Shown in pieces: positions 7,939-17,310 of a DNA stretch of 64,000 bases. A model generated the notes under the pieces. That model had not been told where the DNA came from and ran no database searches. It saw only the letters and a list, made by a program, of their open reading frames with translations. The translations under genes and the position numbers were made by a program. The stretch is from NCBI RefSeq assembly GCF_024808815.1, contig NZ_JANUCS010000005.1, forward strand, positions 1 through 64,000, given 5' to 3'. Position 1 is the first letter of the stretch. Each line of letters starts with the position of its first letter. This DNA is from Methanosalsum natronophilum. Its GTDB lineage: Archaea > Halobacteriota > Methanosarcinia > Methanosarcinales > Methanosarcinaceae.

Positions 7939-10900
7939 TTAAACCATGAACGGTAATCCATCCACACCATGTTTATAAAACTCTACAAGAATGTCATGTA
8001 CTTCATGATAATCTTCAATACCGTGGTTATGCATCTCTTCCAATATCTTTGCACGTAGGAAAAGATCATCATATATCTTCCTCTTATCCTCATAACCAAG
8101 GATTGTAGCGATCTTATCTTCAAGAATGAAACTGTTGTTCAATCCTCTAAACTTATGAGTATCAGTTTCGGGATCCCATTGGAACACTGCACGTGTTACT
8201 ACACCCCCAGCTTCCTCGTAATATCCCTCGATCTCTTCGATCGAGATACATCTACGCAAAAATTTGCCGTTACGGTACACTGCCTGTAATATCATGGCCA
8301 CGTTCAAGTTATCAACAAAGGTCACAGGAACATTTATGGGTTCACCAGTTAATCTCTGTATCATCTTCTTGACAGCAGATGCGTGAAATGTGGCTACTAC
8401 AGGGTGACCCGTATCATAGACATAACTCGTCATTACATTCCCACCGATATAATAACTGCCATCATTCATCGAAATATCGTACGTGTGATCCCTGACACTT
8501 TCCTCCACATGAACTATCCGAGCAGTGTCCAGTTGCTTGAATGTGAAATACTTTTCAGTGTACCAACCATTATCTTCACTTACAAGAGTATACCCGAATA
8601 TCCTGGCAAGCATTGATAGATCAGGTAATATTTCTTTATGCACAGAACAAGTATAGGTCTCGATCTCAAATGTATCATTTTCATTTAAGTTTGGTACAAT
8701 ACCCATAAAGGTGCGCAATACATCGACCTTATCTCTAGAATGCATGTAAGGTATGACAGATTCCATCCATCTATTCCATACATCCTGTTTAGTATTAGAT
8801 GAAAAGTTGATAGTTACTGAAAGTGAACCAAACCCGCTTTGAACCTCTTTTACTACATCATACCCTTTATCTGTACAATACTTTGAAATACTTGAAACAA
8901 AATCTGTATATTCCTCAATATATTCAACCAGTATCCTATCAATTTGTGGTACCATATCATGTTCAAGTGATGTCAAGATGTTCAGTTTATCAAGTAGTTC
9001 TTTCTTATCATCATGATGATTTAATCCAAACTCCATTGTCACATTGAATGAATTAGTACCACAATATAAAATGTCTGTTATATCACTATCAAGTAAACCT
9101 GCTATGTATCCATTAAGGTTCTTTATACAGTCCAGAGATGGTACACGTACATTACATGAACATTCATCTTCTTTTATTAGAATAAATCCAGATTTAGTTA
9201 ACCAGTCAATGAATGAGCGATCAATATATTTCAAGTCAAGGTACAGCTTATCAGTATCTTCATCGATATGTTCGTGTACTGTACCCGAAGTGTTGGGTAT
9301 GGTCTCCAGAATATCACGTTTCAGTTCTTCTTTACTCGATCCATGATCCTCATTACATCCAACACGCCATACAATATCATTATCAATGTACTGTATGGAA
9401 TCAGTGCTATTGAGTCTGCCAATATAATACCAAATCCTATCAGATACTGATATGGTTGAAGTTTGGGTCAGTTCTTGGAGTTCTCTCAATATTATTTCGA
9501 GTTGGGAGTAGCCAAAGTTCCAGAATGGTTTAGGGACATGAGTCTTATCAAAACCCATTATATCCTCAATAAGTACCATATCTTTCTCAGATATATTTTC
9601 ACGAATACCTAGAATATAATGAGCAATTGATCTTAATGCAGACTCTGAGATATTAACAGGTAAATTAACTAAGTTACCTCTATCATCCTTGACATTTACA
9701 ACCATTTTATCAACTGATTCTATATCTATATCATTACTTTCAACTAAATCTAAAACTGTTATTTGATCATTGTTCGACCAATTGATGGGTGGTGGTAATA
9801 TGGCTGTAGGATAGTTATTTGAATTGAGAAGCTCTTTTGCTTCGATCTCTGTACCCCCTTCTAGCAAGAACCTATGATTCGGAGTAACTTCGAGCCGTTC
9901 ACCTGTATCAAACCTGATATCCAGTAAATCCTGCATGTCCATCTTGTAAACGTTAGTTATTGTGGATAACATGATTTTACCGTCAGGTCCTGAAGTGTAG
10001 ACCGGGATTTCCTGACCAATTAGATCGATCACATATTTACCGTCATTTCTTTGTGCAGTACTGGAATTAGATTCGTACAAGTCCCTGATATTCACTGGAC
10101 CTTGATCTGGTACTGCTATGTATCCGTTGCGTACACATTGCATTGCCTGGAATGCAACTGCACCTTCAGCGCCACGAATTTCACCTACAATGATATAATT
10201 TGGTCTTGATCTGAGTGCTGCTTTTAGTAATGTGAAAGTGTCCACACGAGAATCCGGGGGACCATCTTCACGAGTGATCAGTTGTTGCCAGACGGGTTGG
10301 GGTGGTTGGACTTCCGCAGTATCCTCAGCTGAATAGACCTTGGATTTAGGGTTCACGAAACAGAGACAGGCGTTCAGCATAGTGGTCTTACCACTCGCAG
10401 TTTCACCACTAAAGAAAATACTCATACCGTTCTCAAGACACATCCACATATATGCGCCCATCTCGTAATTGATAGCACCCCAACTTATGAGCTGGATTAT
10501 ACTGATAGGTACTTCACTGAATTTACGCATAGTAAAACTACTACCACGCCGGCTAATATCGGGACTGTAAATGATATTGATACGTGAACCGTCAGGTAAT
10601 GCGCCATCTGCGATTGGTTTTGAGTCACTTACGGGTCTACCTATACGTTCACTCATACTGCGTAACCAGTTATCTAACCTAACCTCGTCACCAAATGAGA
10701 TATTTGTTTTTAGCATATCCAGGATCTTGTGTACAATGAATACATTATTCACTCCAATACTGTGAATATCTTCGAGGTAAGGGTCCCTGATAACGGGTTC
10801 AATTGGACCTGAACCTATAATGTTACGTTCAATATGATACAATAGCTGGTTATATTCAGTATCATTTACTGGTACTTTATTTTGGGGTGGGAACAGTTTC

Positions 10901-11319
10901 TCGATAATGGGTCTGAGTTTATTATCCTCTTTCTCAACCTCGAAACCGCCGATTTCGGTGGAATCGTTGAAGAGTTTCATGATAAGTTCTTTGAGTTCGG
11001 CTTCGGATTCGGGTAATGTTTCTTTAGCTGCTTTCTCAAGAATGAGGTCCATGATAATATCGTATTTCTTCTCTTCCGCCTTGCTCAGCTGAGGTTCAAC
11101 TGCCCGGTATTCGACCTCACCCATCTCAGGTGTACCGTAGAGGTGAATGAATACGGGATCTCCTACTGGTATAAGAATATTGACATCTTCTCTATCAATA
11201 TCTTTGGGGATAGTTACCACGAATTCGGGTAGAGTTCCAGTTTCACGGTTGAACTTGACCAAATATTCCTTTAAGTGAGGGTTTCTTTGCATTGCTTTTT
11301 GAAACTCTGGGTCAACCAT
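7939..11319 (-). CDS. arlI: archaellum motor ATPase ArlI (FlaI) with an intein
   Basis: Hexameric secretion ATPase of the GspE/PilB/VirB11 superfamily; it drives archaellum assembly and rotation. The 1126-residue precursor has Walker A GETASGKTT at 305-313 and the Walker B/Asp-box region RPNYIIVGEIRGAEGA at 372-387. The host sequence breaks after FQAMQ (394) and resumes with TGHPVVATFHA at 970. The 575 residues between are an intein. Removing it leaves 551 residues, the normal ArlI length. The stop lies just upstream of arlJ, and arlH ends 19 bases before the ATG. Motility would depend on splicing, since the insertion separates the Walker B region from the conserved TGH.V.ATFHA segment. Confidence 0.95.
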   Translation of the reverse strand: MVDPEFQKAMQRNPHLKEYLVKFNRETGTLPEFVVTIPKDIDREDVNILIPVGDPVFIHLYGTPEMGEVEYRAVEPQLSKAEEKKYDIIMDLILEKAAKETLPESEAELKELIMKLFNDSTEIGGFEVEKEDNKLRPIIEKLFPPQNKVPVNDTEYNQLLYHIERNIIGSGPIEPVIRDPYLEDIHSIGVNNVFIVHKILDMLKTNISFGDEVRLDNWLRSMSERIGRPVSDSKPIADGALPDGSRINIIYSPDISRRGSSFTMRKFSEVPISIIQLISWGAINYEMGAYMWMCLENGMSIFFSGETASGKTTMLNACLCFVNPKSKVYSAEDTAEVQPPQPVWQQLITREDGPPDSRVDTFTLLKAALRSRPNYIIVGEIRGAEGAVAFQAMQCVRNGYIAVPDQGPVNIRDLYESNSSTAQRNDGKYVIDLIGQEIPVYTSGPDGKIMLSTITNVYKMDMQDLLDIRFDTGERLEVTPNHRFLLEGGTEIEAKELLNSNNYPTAILPPPINWSNNDQITVLDLVESNDIDIESVDKMVVNVKDDRGNLVNLPVNISESALRSIAHYILGIRENISEKDMVLIEDIMGFDKTHVPKPFWNFGYSQLEIILRELQELTQTSTISVSDRIWYYIGRLNSTDSIQYIDNDIVWRVGCNEDHGSSKEELKRDILETIPNTSGTVHEHIDEDTDKLYLDLKYIDRSFIDWLTKSGFILIKEDECSCNVRVPSLDCIKNLNGYIAGLLDSDITDILYCGTNSFNVTMEFGLNHHDDKKELLDKLNILTSLEHDMVPQIDRILVEYIEEYTDFVSSISKYCTDKGYDVVKEVQSGFGSLSVTINFSSNTKQDVWNRWMESVIPYMHSRDKVDVLRTFMGIVPNLNENDTFEIETYTCSVHKEILPDLSMLARIFGYTLVSEDNGWYTEKYFTFKQLDTARIVHVEESVRDHTYDISMNDGSYYIGGNVMTSYVYDTGHPVVATFHASAVKKMIQRLTGEPINVPVTFVDNLNVAMILQAVYRNGKFLRRCISIEEIEGYYEEAGGVVTRAVFQWDPETDTHKFRGLNNSFILEDKIATILGYEDKRKIYDDLFLRAKILEEMHNHGIEDYHEVHDILVEFYKHGVDGLPFMV
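8413..10137 (-). mobile_element. intein (575 aa) with degenerate LAGLIDADG endonuclease, in arlI
   Basis: In-frame protein intron at precursor residues 395-969. The N-terminal splicing block starts at Cys395 (CVRNGYIAVPDQGPVNIRDLY). Block B is LEVTPNHRFLL with the T-x-x-H set T489-H492. A LAGLIDADG-type motif, GYIAGLLDSDI (737-747), keeps the acidic D746. The other candidate motif, IAHYILGIREN (565-575), has Ile where the catalytic acid belongs, so the nuclease may be dead. Block F is TYDISMNDGSYYIGG. The end is SYVYD, then Thr970: the usual penultimate His is Tyr968 and the terminal Asn is Asp969. The boundaries follow from the unbroken FQAMQ/TGHPVV host sequence. Confidence 0.9.
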
Positions 11320-11338
11320 TTAGAAAACACATCCTTTA

Positions 11339-12034
11339 TTATCCAACTGCAGCTATCTCTACCACGAGTCCGACCCTAGGTTCTATCCTGAACCCGATCA
11401 TTTGACCTACGGGTCCTTTTGCGCCAGTGAACTTATTGACAACAATTGTACGTTTAACTTCATTTGACATTGGTTTTACTTTGAGTGAACAGTAAATGTC
11501 ACAGGAAGACCTGAACATTGAAGCTATCTCTTCATTGAGTTGACTGGGTTCTATCGTGAGTATGATGATCTTACCCATACCGTTAAGTTTTTTGAAAAAT
11601 GAGATGAGTTCAAGACTCTTTTCAGTATTCACGCTATACTTGATGAGTGAGGATATCGTGTCAACAATAATAATATCGTTCTCGAACAGTTCCTGTGCCG
11701 ACATGAGGCGTTCAATAAAATCTATTCTCGATTTAGCTGCTCTTACAAGAGGTATCACGGGGATGTAAAGAAAAGTTCCGTTAAGTAGACTTGAAGCTAT
11801 AGGATAGTCTATAGAATACATCTGATGAATGAAACCTTTGGTTGTCTGCTGAGTTGAAATGTAGGTTACAGTACCCTTGTTCTGTAGGAGACCGTAAGTT
11901 AACCGTTGTGATATGGTGCTTTTACCTGCACCACTTCCACCTTCGATCAATACAAAAGAACCTTTAGGAAACCCACCGCCTAGCTTACGGTTAAGGTCAT
12001 CTCGCTGAATCTCGAACGAATAAATGTTACCCAA
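11339..12034 (-). CDS. arlH: archaellum RecA-like regulator ArlH (FlaH)
   Basis: ATP-binding KaiC/RecA-like protein that docks on ArlI in the archaellum motor. Walker A is IEGGSGAGKST near residue 35 and Walker B is ENDIIIVDTISSLI. The typical N-terminal phrase QRDDLNRKLGGGFPKGS precedes it. I place the start at TTG 12034, because GAGGT at 12043-12047 is then 8 bases upstream. A TTG at 12049 overlaps the arlG stop (TTGA) but lies on the Shine-Dalgarno itself. The length of about 231 residues fits the family. Confidence 0.93.
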   Translation of the reverse strand: MGNIYSFEIQRDDLNRKLGGGFPKGSFVLIEGGSGAGKSTISQRLTYGLLQNKGTVTYISTQQTTKGFIHQMYSIDYPIASSLLNGTFLYIPVIPLVRAAKSRIDFIERLMSAQELFENDIIIVDTISSLIKYSVNTEKSLELISFFKKLNGMGKIIILTIEPSQLNEEIASMFRSSCDIYCSLKVKPMSNEVKRTIVVNKFTGAKGPVGQMIGFRIEPRVGLVVEIAAVG

Positions 12035-12045
12035 TCTAAAATACC

Positions 12046-12573
12046 TCAATTATTTTTTAACTTGAAATTCATAGTAGCCGTCTTACCGTTCTCTGTAGAT
12101 ATGAGTACTCTGTTAAGTCTTTCATCATCAACTAAATTATCAGAGATTTCCAGTACAATTACATCTCCAGGTTGTGCCATGATGTGTTCAGTATCACCAT
12201 TAATAGATGGCCGAATATCATTTGAGGATACCATTGCACCGTTCAGAACGATCGTCATATATTGAGCATTTATCTCGGAACTTCCTGTGTTCTTGATATA
12301 GAAAGTGATATTATTATCTTCATCTCTTATAACCATCTCGGGATCGTTTATTATTGTAATATCTGTTCTGAGCTGATCAGCTAATGTCTGACTCCCTGCA
12401 GTTGTGGCACCGGTAATGTTCTGGACATTAACTGTGACAATTGCTACAATACTCATCGCAATGATAACTGCAGCTATGAAGAAAATGAGGTGTGACATTG
12501 CGATATCCGCATTCTCGTCTTCTAATAGATTGTACCTGAACCGATTAGTATTCGTAGTTGATGTTTTGTTCAT
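12046..12573 (-). CDS. arlG: archaellum stator-type protein ArlG (FlaG)
   Basis: Small pseudoperiplasmic archaellum protein with one N-terminal membrane helix (MSHLIFFIAAVIIAMSIVAIV) followed by a beta-sandwich (TFYIKNTGSSEINAQYMTIVLNG). ArlF and ArlG are known to form a filament that connects the motor to the S-layer. ATG at 12573 (MNKTSTTN) is my choice; an in-frame TTG at 12588 overlaps the arlF stop. Family assignment rests on fold pattern plus position between arlF and arlH. Confidence 0.88.
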   Translation of the reverse strand: MNKTSTTNTNRFRYNLLEDENADIAMSHLIFFIAAVIIAMSIVAIVTVNVQNITGATTAGSQTLADQLRTDITIINDPEMVIRDEDNNITFYIKNTGSSEINAQYMTIVLNGAMVSSNDIRPSINGDTEHIMAQPGDVIVLEISDNLVDDERLNRVLISTENGKTATMNFKLKNN

Positions 12574-12584
12574 GGCTCTTTTTC

Positions 12585-13001
12585 TCAAGTAGATATATTA
12601 TAATAAGCTGAAATACCGTTATGTGTGACTATTTTTATTCTATCTCCATCAGGGATCTCAGAGATGGTTCTTTTTTCCCTTGGCGTCCATACCTGTGAAT
12701 TGTCAGGAGAATAATCTGGGACTAATTCGCCATCTACAAGGACAGTTAATCTATCAATATAAAGAGGTTCATTACCAGTGTTCTTCATATGAACCTTGTT
12801 ATTTTCAGAATCAGTTGAATTGAGTGTAATACTTGTAATTTCAAGATTTGTATGTAACTTTGATAATCTCAGGTCGTAATTTGACTGGGTCGCTTCTTCT
12901 ATGACAGCATTTGATATACTCATTGACGAATAGACAGATGTACCCAATATGAGTGCAGCTACAAAGAATATAGCAATTACAACAGATGTCTCAAAACCCA
13001 T
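12585..13001 (-). CDS. arlF: archaellum S-layer-binding protein ArlF (FlaF)
   Basis: A 138-residue protein with an N-terminal pilin-like hydrophobic helix (MGFETSVVIAIFFVAALILG) and a beta-rich exported domain (KVHMKNTGNEPLYIDRLTVLVDGE). In known archaella ArlF binds the S-layer and acts with ArlG as stator. The start has a good site, GAGGA, before ATG 13001. It is the first gene of the minus-strand arl operon here. The 224 bases upstream are a divergent promoter region shared with the methyltransferase gene. No archaellin (arlB) or arlC/D/E gene lies in the window. Confidence 0.88.
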   Translation of the reverse strand: MGFETSVVIAIFFVAALILGTSVYSSMSISNAVIEEATQSNYDLRLSKLHTNLEITSITLNSTDSENNKVHMKNTGNEPLYIDRLTVLVDGELVPDYSPDNSQVWTPREKRTISEIPDGDRIKIVTHNGISAYYNIST

Positions 13002-13225
13002 ACAATTCCTCTTATCCTCTAATTGAAAATATCAAACATTGGTCCACAAATTCTCATTCTTGTTATTTAATTGATGAACTAAAATTCTAATCTTTATTTC
13101 TTATCACATTTCAATGAATTATAAAGATTTTGTATGGGAGATACTCGATATCTTGGATTTGTTTAGATCAATGTAACTAAACCAAGACATTTAATACCTG
13201 AATTTTCAATCTATGTATCATATTC

Positions 13226-14266
13226 ATGCCACGAAAGAAGAAGTTTGAGAAACAGATGTATACTGCAAAGGACGGAGTTAGGTTCGCTACACCAGTAGAG
13301 GTCGCACAATATCGAGCTGAGAGACTTCAGTGTAATACTTTGGCTGAGATCGGGTGTGGTATTGGTGGTCAAACAATACATTTTGCTCGAATGTGTGAGA
13401 AAGTGTATGCTGTTGAGATCGATCGATCTAAACTTAATAGTGCAAAAAAGAATTGTCGTGAACACGGTCTTGATAATGTTGTATTCGTGTTAGGTGACGC
13501 ATTGTCACGTGATGTGATCGATAAAATACCTGAAATAGATATCCTTTTCTCAGATCCACGAAGACCTGCAATGGAATCTCAACGAAAAGTTACCAGTCTG
13601 GAACCAGGTTTATCTGATATGATGAAAGCATATTCTTCAAAGACAACAAATTTCGTTTTCGAGGCACCACCGAAACTGACACCTGAACGTGTTCAGTTTA
13701 ATTGTGAGAAAGAGTATATTTCACTGGACGGTCAACTTAACCGGCTCACATTATATTTTGGTGATATGAAACAAGCAGAAGTATCTGCACTGAAATTGCC
13801 TGAAAATATTCGATTAAACTGTGATAGCCAAAAACGTGAACCTGAAATCCAAATTACGTCTGATATTCTAGCATATGCAAGTGAGCCTGATCCTTCAGTC
13901 GTTCAAGCCGGATTAATGCCGGAACTTTTCCATGACCTGAGTTTAAGTACGGGTACTGAACCAAAACTTGTCAATATCGATAAAAAAAGAATGCTAATCA
14001 CTTCAAATACCCCTTTAAATCATCCTATGATGAAGAACAAGTATAAGGTTATTTATAAAGATAAACTTGACCTTGATCATGTGAACATGTACCTTCGAGA
14101 TATGGGGGTAAAGCAAGTGGTTTTACGAGCGGGTATTGCACCTGAACAATATTGGGATGTACGAAACAGGTTAGAGGAAGGGTTGAGTGACACTAAAAAT
14201 AATGGTGAAAAGGTAGTACACCTTTTCGTAATGGATGATATTGGAATCATTTGCGAGAAAATATAA
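13226..14266 (+). CDS. SAM-dependent methyltransferase (THUMP-like type)
   Basis: Class I methyltransferase fold: motif I LAEIGCGIGGQTIHFAR (about residues 39-55), motif II VYAVEIDR, and a motif IV-like SDPRRPA near residue 112. The C-terminal 130 residues resemble the THUMP-like domain seen in a family of uncharacterised archaeal and bacterial methyltransferases. Substrate is unknown; an RNA substrate is plausible. The N-terminus is basic (MPRKKKFEKQ). The gene stands alone, divergent from the arl operon and convergent with alaS. Confidence 0.8.
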   Translation: MPRKKKFEKQMYTAKDGVRFATPVEVAQYRAERLQCNTLAEIGCGIGGQTIHFARMCEKVYAVEIDRSKLNSAKKNCREHGLDNVVFVLGDALSRDVIDKIPEIDILFSDPRRPAMESQRKVTSLEPGLSDMMKAYSSKTTNFVFEAPPKLTPERVQFNCEKEYISLDGQLNRLTLYFGDMKQAEVSALKLPENIRLNCDSQKREPEIQITSDILAYASEPDPSVVQAGLMPELFHDLSLSTGTEPKLVNIDKKRMLITSNTPLNHPMMKNKYKVIYKDKLDLDHVNMYLRDMGVKQVVLRAGIAPEQYWDVRNRLEEGLSDTKNNGEKVVHLFVMDDIGIICEKI

Positions 14267-14298
14267 TATAATATTCCAGTTTACCCTCGTTTTAATTT

Positions 14299-17088
14299 TC
14301 AGCTTGATGCTTTAAGTTGTTGTTTTAATGTATCCATTCCTGCATTAATAGCATCTTTTAATTTACTGAGGTCATTACCGCCACCTTGTGCGATAGTGGG
14401 TTTACCACCTCCACCTCCACCAGCCGCCTTTGATGCTGCTTTTACGATACTGCCACAGTTCGCACCTTTCTTGACAACGTCCGAACTCGCTGCAGCTACT
14501 ATCTTCATACCACCAGAATCACCGACCAGTATTACTACCATATCATCGTTTTCAGTGAGTTCACCAGCGATCTTCATCAGTTCTCCCGTATCTGCACCTT
14601 CGATCAGCGTAGCTATCACGTGTACACCTTCCACGTTCTCACAGTCCTGCATGAGCTGTTGTACACGAGAAGATGCGAGATCGGACCTTAATTTATCGTT
14701 CTCTTTCTTCAACTCTTTCCATTCACTGAAAAAGCGTTCTATGGTTGGAGGGAGTTGTTCTGGGCGAACACGTAACGCATCAGCTGACTGGGTTAAGAGT
14801 GAACTCAGTTCTTGCATGGATCGAACTGCGGCTTCACCTGCAGCATACTCTAACCTTTCAATACCGTCCTGGATACGTTCAGTTTTCAGGATCTTAATGG
14901 GACCTACATTGCCCGTGGATTTTAGGTGAGTACCTGCACAGGCTTCAACATCATCACCTACTTTCAGTACACGTATCTTTTTACCGGGTGGTACACCGCC
15001 CTGGTAGAGCTTGAACCCGTACAGTTTCTCTGCTTCTATACGGTCCATCCATTCAGCAACAACCTTGGTGTTCTTCATCACTATCTGGTTAGCTACGAGT
15101 TCTATTTCGTTGAGTTCGTTTTGTGTGATCCTTTTATAGTGAGATACGTCAAGTCTTGCTCTATCTTCGGATTTCTGGGCACCCATTTGCCAGATATGGT
15201 CACCTAATACCTTTCGTGCAGCATCGATCACTACATGTGTTGCTGTATGGTGTGATGCATGGTACATCCTTCTCTTCTCATCTATATGAACTGTAACAAA
15301 ATCGCCTTTCCTGACATGCAGCTCATTCTCGATATTACCTGCAATATGTATCACAATATCGTTGATCTGTTGTACATCCACGATATCGATCTGGTGATCG
15401 TTTATTGTCATTGTACCATGATCTGCAGGTTGACCTCCGCCTTCGGGATACATCAGAGTACTGTCAAGCACGATCTTGTTCTCGAACGTGTCAAGGACAA
15501 CTGCTTCGAATTCCATTCTGTGTGGATCGTCATAGAACAGTTTTTTGGTTGATGGTAAATTAACTAACCTGTCAACAAACTCGATATCTTTTTCTTCAAC
15601 AACCTTTTCTTCAGCACTGCTATGCTTGGAAGCTACAAGGGAATAGAAATTGTCTGGTAATGATACTGATACACCCTCTTCAGATGCAACTTCACGCGTG
15701 ATCTCGGGTGGAATTCCGTGCGTATCGTACATGTCAATGAGTGTTTCGAGTGGGATATCTTCATTCTTTTTCTTGTAATGTTGTGCTGATTTCTGGATCA
15801 TGCGTTTACCTCTATCCAGTGTTTCAGCGAATTTATCCTCTTCATGATGAAGTATATCAGCGATTGTATCAAATCTTTCCTCGAACTCGGGATATTCTGG
15901 CAAGTTCTTGATATGCATGCTCACAAGTTCTGATAATGGGATCTTGATATCAAGGTCACGCATCATCCTAAGTGTTCTTCGAAGTACAAGACGGGCAAGG
16001 TATCCTGCCTTTACATTAGATGGAACAATACCGTCACCTAACATGAAAGTGAGACACCTTGTATGGTCAGTGATAGAATACACGGATTCCACGGGTTCCA
16101 TTATGGACGTGAGTTTTTCCACGGATATGCCTATATTCGAAGCTACTTGTTTACGCAGCTCGAAAAGATTAGCTTTTTCACTGATATCTATCATGCCAGC
16201 AAGACGTGCATTTTGTGCAAGGATATTGGAATATTCAGTGTCTTCGAGTTGATGTTCAATTCCTGCAAGGTCCATTATTTCACTGACGATCGTAGGGAAT
16301 ATAGCGTCATAGATCGTGGGTGAACCTTTAGAGGCCCAAACGAACCGTTCAAGACCGTATCCAGTATCCACGATATAATTATCTTCCATCTTGGAATACA
16401 TGTCACCATTAAGTTCAATAGTGCCTTCCCTTGACTTTTGCAAGTTCATGAAGACCAGTGTGGCTACTTCAAGACCGCCTACGAGTGCTTCAAGGCATGG
16501 ACCCGCATTCCCTCCACCTGCCCATGGTTCTTCCTTGTATGTGACTGCGAGTGGGTCAGTACCAAGTGATGTCAGTAATTCGTCACATAACCTTACAGTA
16601 TCATCTTTCCAGTATATCTCCTTGGTCTTCGTGTTGAATGTATGGTGTGCCATCATCTCAAATGTAGTAAGGTGTCGACCACTTCTTCCTACAGCATCGA
16701 GGTCGGATAGCCTGATACATGGTTGAGAGATAGTTAAAGGATTAGCTGGTGGTGGTACTTGTCCCGACGTGACAAATGGTTGAAAATCTGCGATTGACGC
16801 GATAGTTAAATAAATATCGTCACGCCACCTGGCTACTACTGGGTAGCGATCCATTCGTTCATGATCTCTAGTTTCAAAAAAGTCTAGATAATATTCTCTC
16901 ATTTCTGAGAGTTCGAGTTGTTTCTTGAAAACAGGTGCACCTATGAAAGTATAAGGGTCACACGGTGCATCCCCACATGTTTGTCTCTCAATGTCCCGTG
17001 TCCAGTAAAACTTACCACAACTTGTACACTGTTTTCTCGTGAAACCATTATCTGAAAAGAATTGAAGTTGATATTCTTCTTCAAGCAT
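14299..17088 (-). CDS. alaS: alanyl-tRNA synthetase (archaeal type)
   Basis: Charges tRNA-Ala. The 929 residues carry an archaeal N-terminal extension with zinc-type cysteines (CTSCGKFYW, CGDAPCDPYT), then the class II core (PCIRLSDLDAVGRSGRHLTTFEMMAHHTF; AGGGNAGPCLE). The editing domain has the metal ligands HHTATH and CAGTHLKSTGN. A C-Ala region with a glycine run (GGGGGGKPTIAQGGG) and a final helix ends the protein. Length and domain order are complete. It is convergent with the methyltransferase gene and divergent from surE. Confidence 0.97.
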   Translation of the reverse strand: MLEEEYQLQFFSDNGFTRKQCTSCGKFYWTRDIERQTCGDAPCDPYTFIGAPVFKKQLELSEMREYYLDFFETRDHERMDRYPVVARWRDDIYLTIASIADFQPFVTSGQVPPPANPLTISQPCIRLSDLDAVGRSGRHLTTFEMMAHHTFNTKTKEIYWKDDTVRLCDELLTSLGTDPLAVTYKEEPWAGGGNAGPCLEALVGGLEVATLVFMNLQKSREGTIELNGDMYSKMEDNYIVDTGYGLERFVWASKGSPTIYDAIFPTIVSEIMDLAGIEHQLEDTEYSNILAQNARLAGMIDISEKANLFELRKQVASNIGISVEKLTSIMEPVESVYSITDHTRCLTFMLGDGIVPSNVKAGYLARLVLRRTLRMMRDLDIKIPLSELVSMHIKNLPEYPEFEERFDTIADILHHEEDKFAETLDRGKRMIQKSAQHYKKKNEDIPLETLIDMYDTHGIPPEITREVASEEGVSVSLPDNFYSLVASKHSSAEEKVVEEKDIEFVDRLVNLPSTKKLFYDDPHRMEFEAVVLDTFENKIVLDSTLMYPEGGGQPADHGTMTINDHQIDIVDVQQINDIVIHIAGNIENELHVRKGDFVTVHIDEKRRMYHASHHTATHVVIDAARKVLGDHIWQMGAQKSEDRARLDVSHYKRITQNELNEIELVANQIVMKNTKVVAEWMDRIEAEKLYGFKLYQGGVPPGKKIRVLKVGDDVEACAGTHLKSTGNVGPIKILKTERIQDGIERLEYAAGEAAVRSMQELSSLLTQSADALRVRPEQLPPTIERFFSEWKELKKENDKLRSDLASSRVQQLMQDCENVEGVHVIATLIEGADTGELMKIAGELTENDDMVVILVGDSGGMKIVAAASSDVVKKGANCGSIVKAASKAAGGGGGGKPTIAQGGGNDLSKLKDAINAGMDTLKQQLKASS

Positions 17089-17150
17089 GATTATTCCAAC
17101 TATAACTGAATTGTAAATATATTGAATTAAACTAAATTGAATTTAATTGA

Positions 17151-17189
17151 CTTGACTTGACTTGACTTGACTTGACTTGACTTGACTTG
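17151..17189. repeat. tandem CTTGA pentanucleotide array
   Basis: About 7.8 head-to-tail copies of the 5-base unit CTTGA, with a related ATTGA just upstream at 17146-17150. It lies in the 222-base gap between the divergent alaS and surE genes, on the upstream side of both. Such short arrays change copy number by slippage and could alter promoter spacing; that role is inference. Confidence 0.9.
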
Positions 17190-17310
17190 TATAGTCCTAT
17201 GAGCTATATTTCCAATATTTAAAAACATTGCTTCATTGACTGTACGAAAAAGAAAATGTATCTGTCTAGTTCCATAAAGATTAAACGTATGGAAATGAAT
17301 TGAGCATAAC

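Noticed and set aside
14396-14929. 177-codon plus-strand frame inside alaS
   Set aside because: Proline/serine-rich mirror of the alaS glycine and alanine codons; alaS is complete on the other strand.
17151-17189. Repeat array as a CRISPR
   Set aside because: Units are 5 bases with no spacers; no CRISPR array or cas gene is visible in the window.
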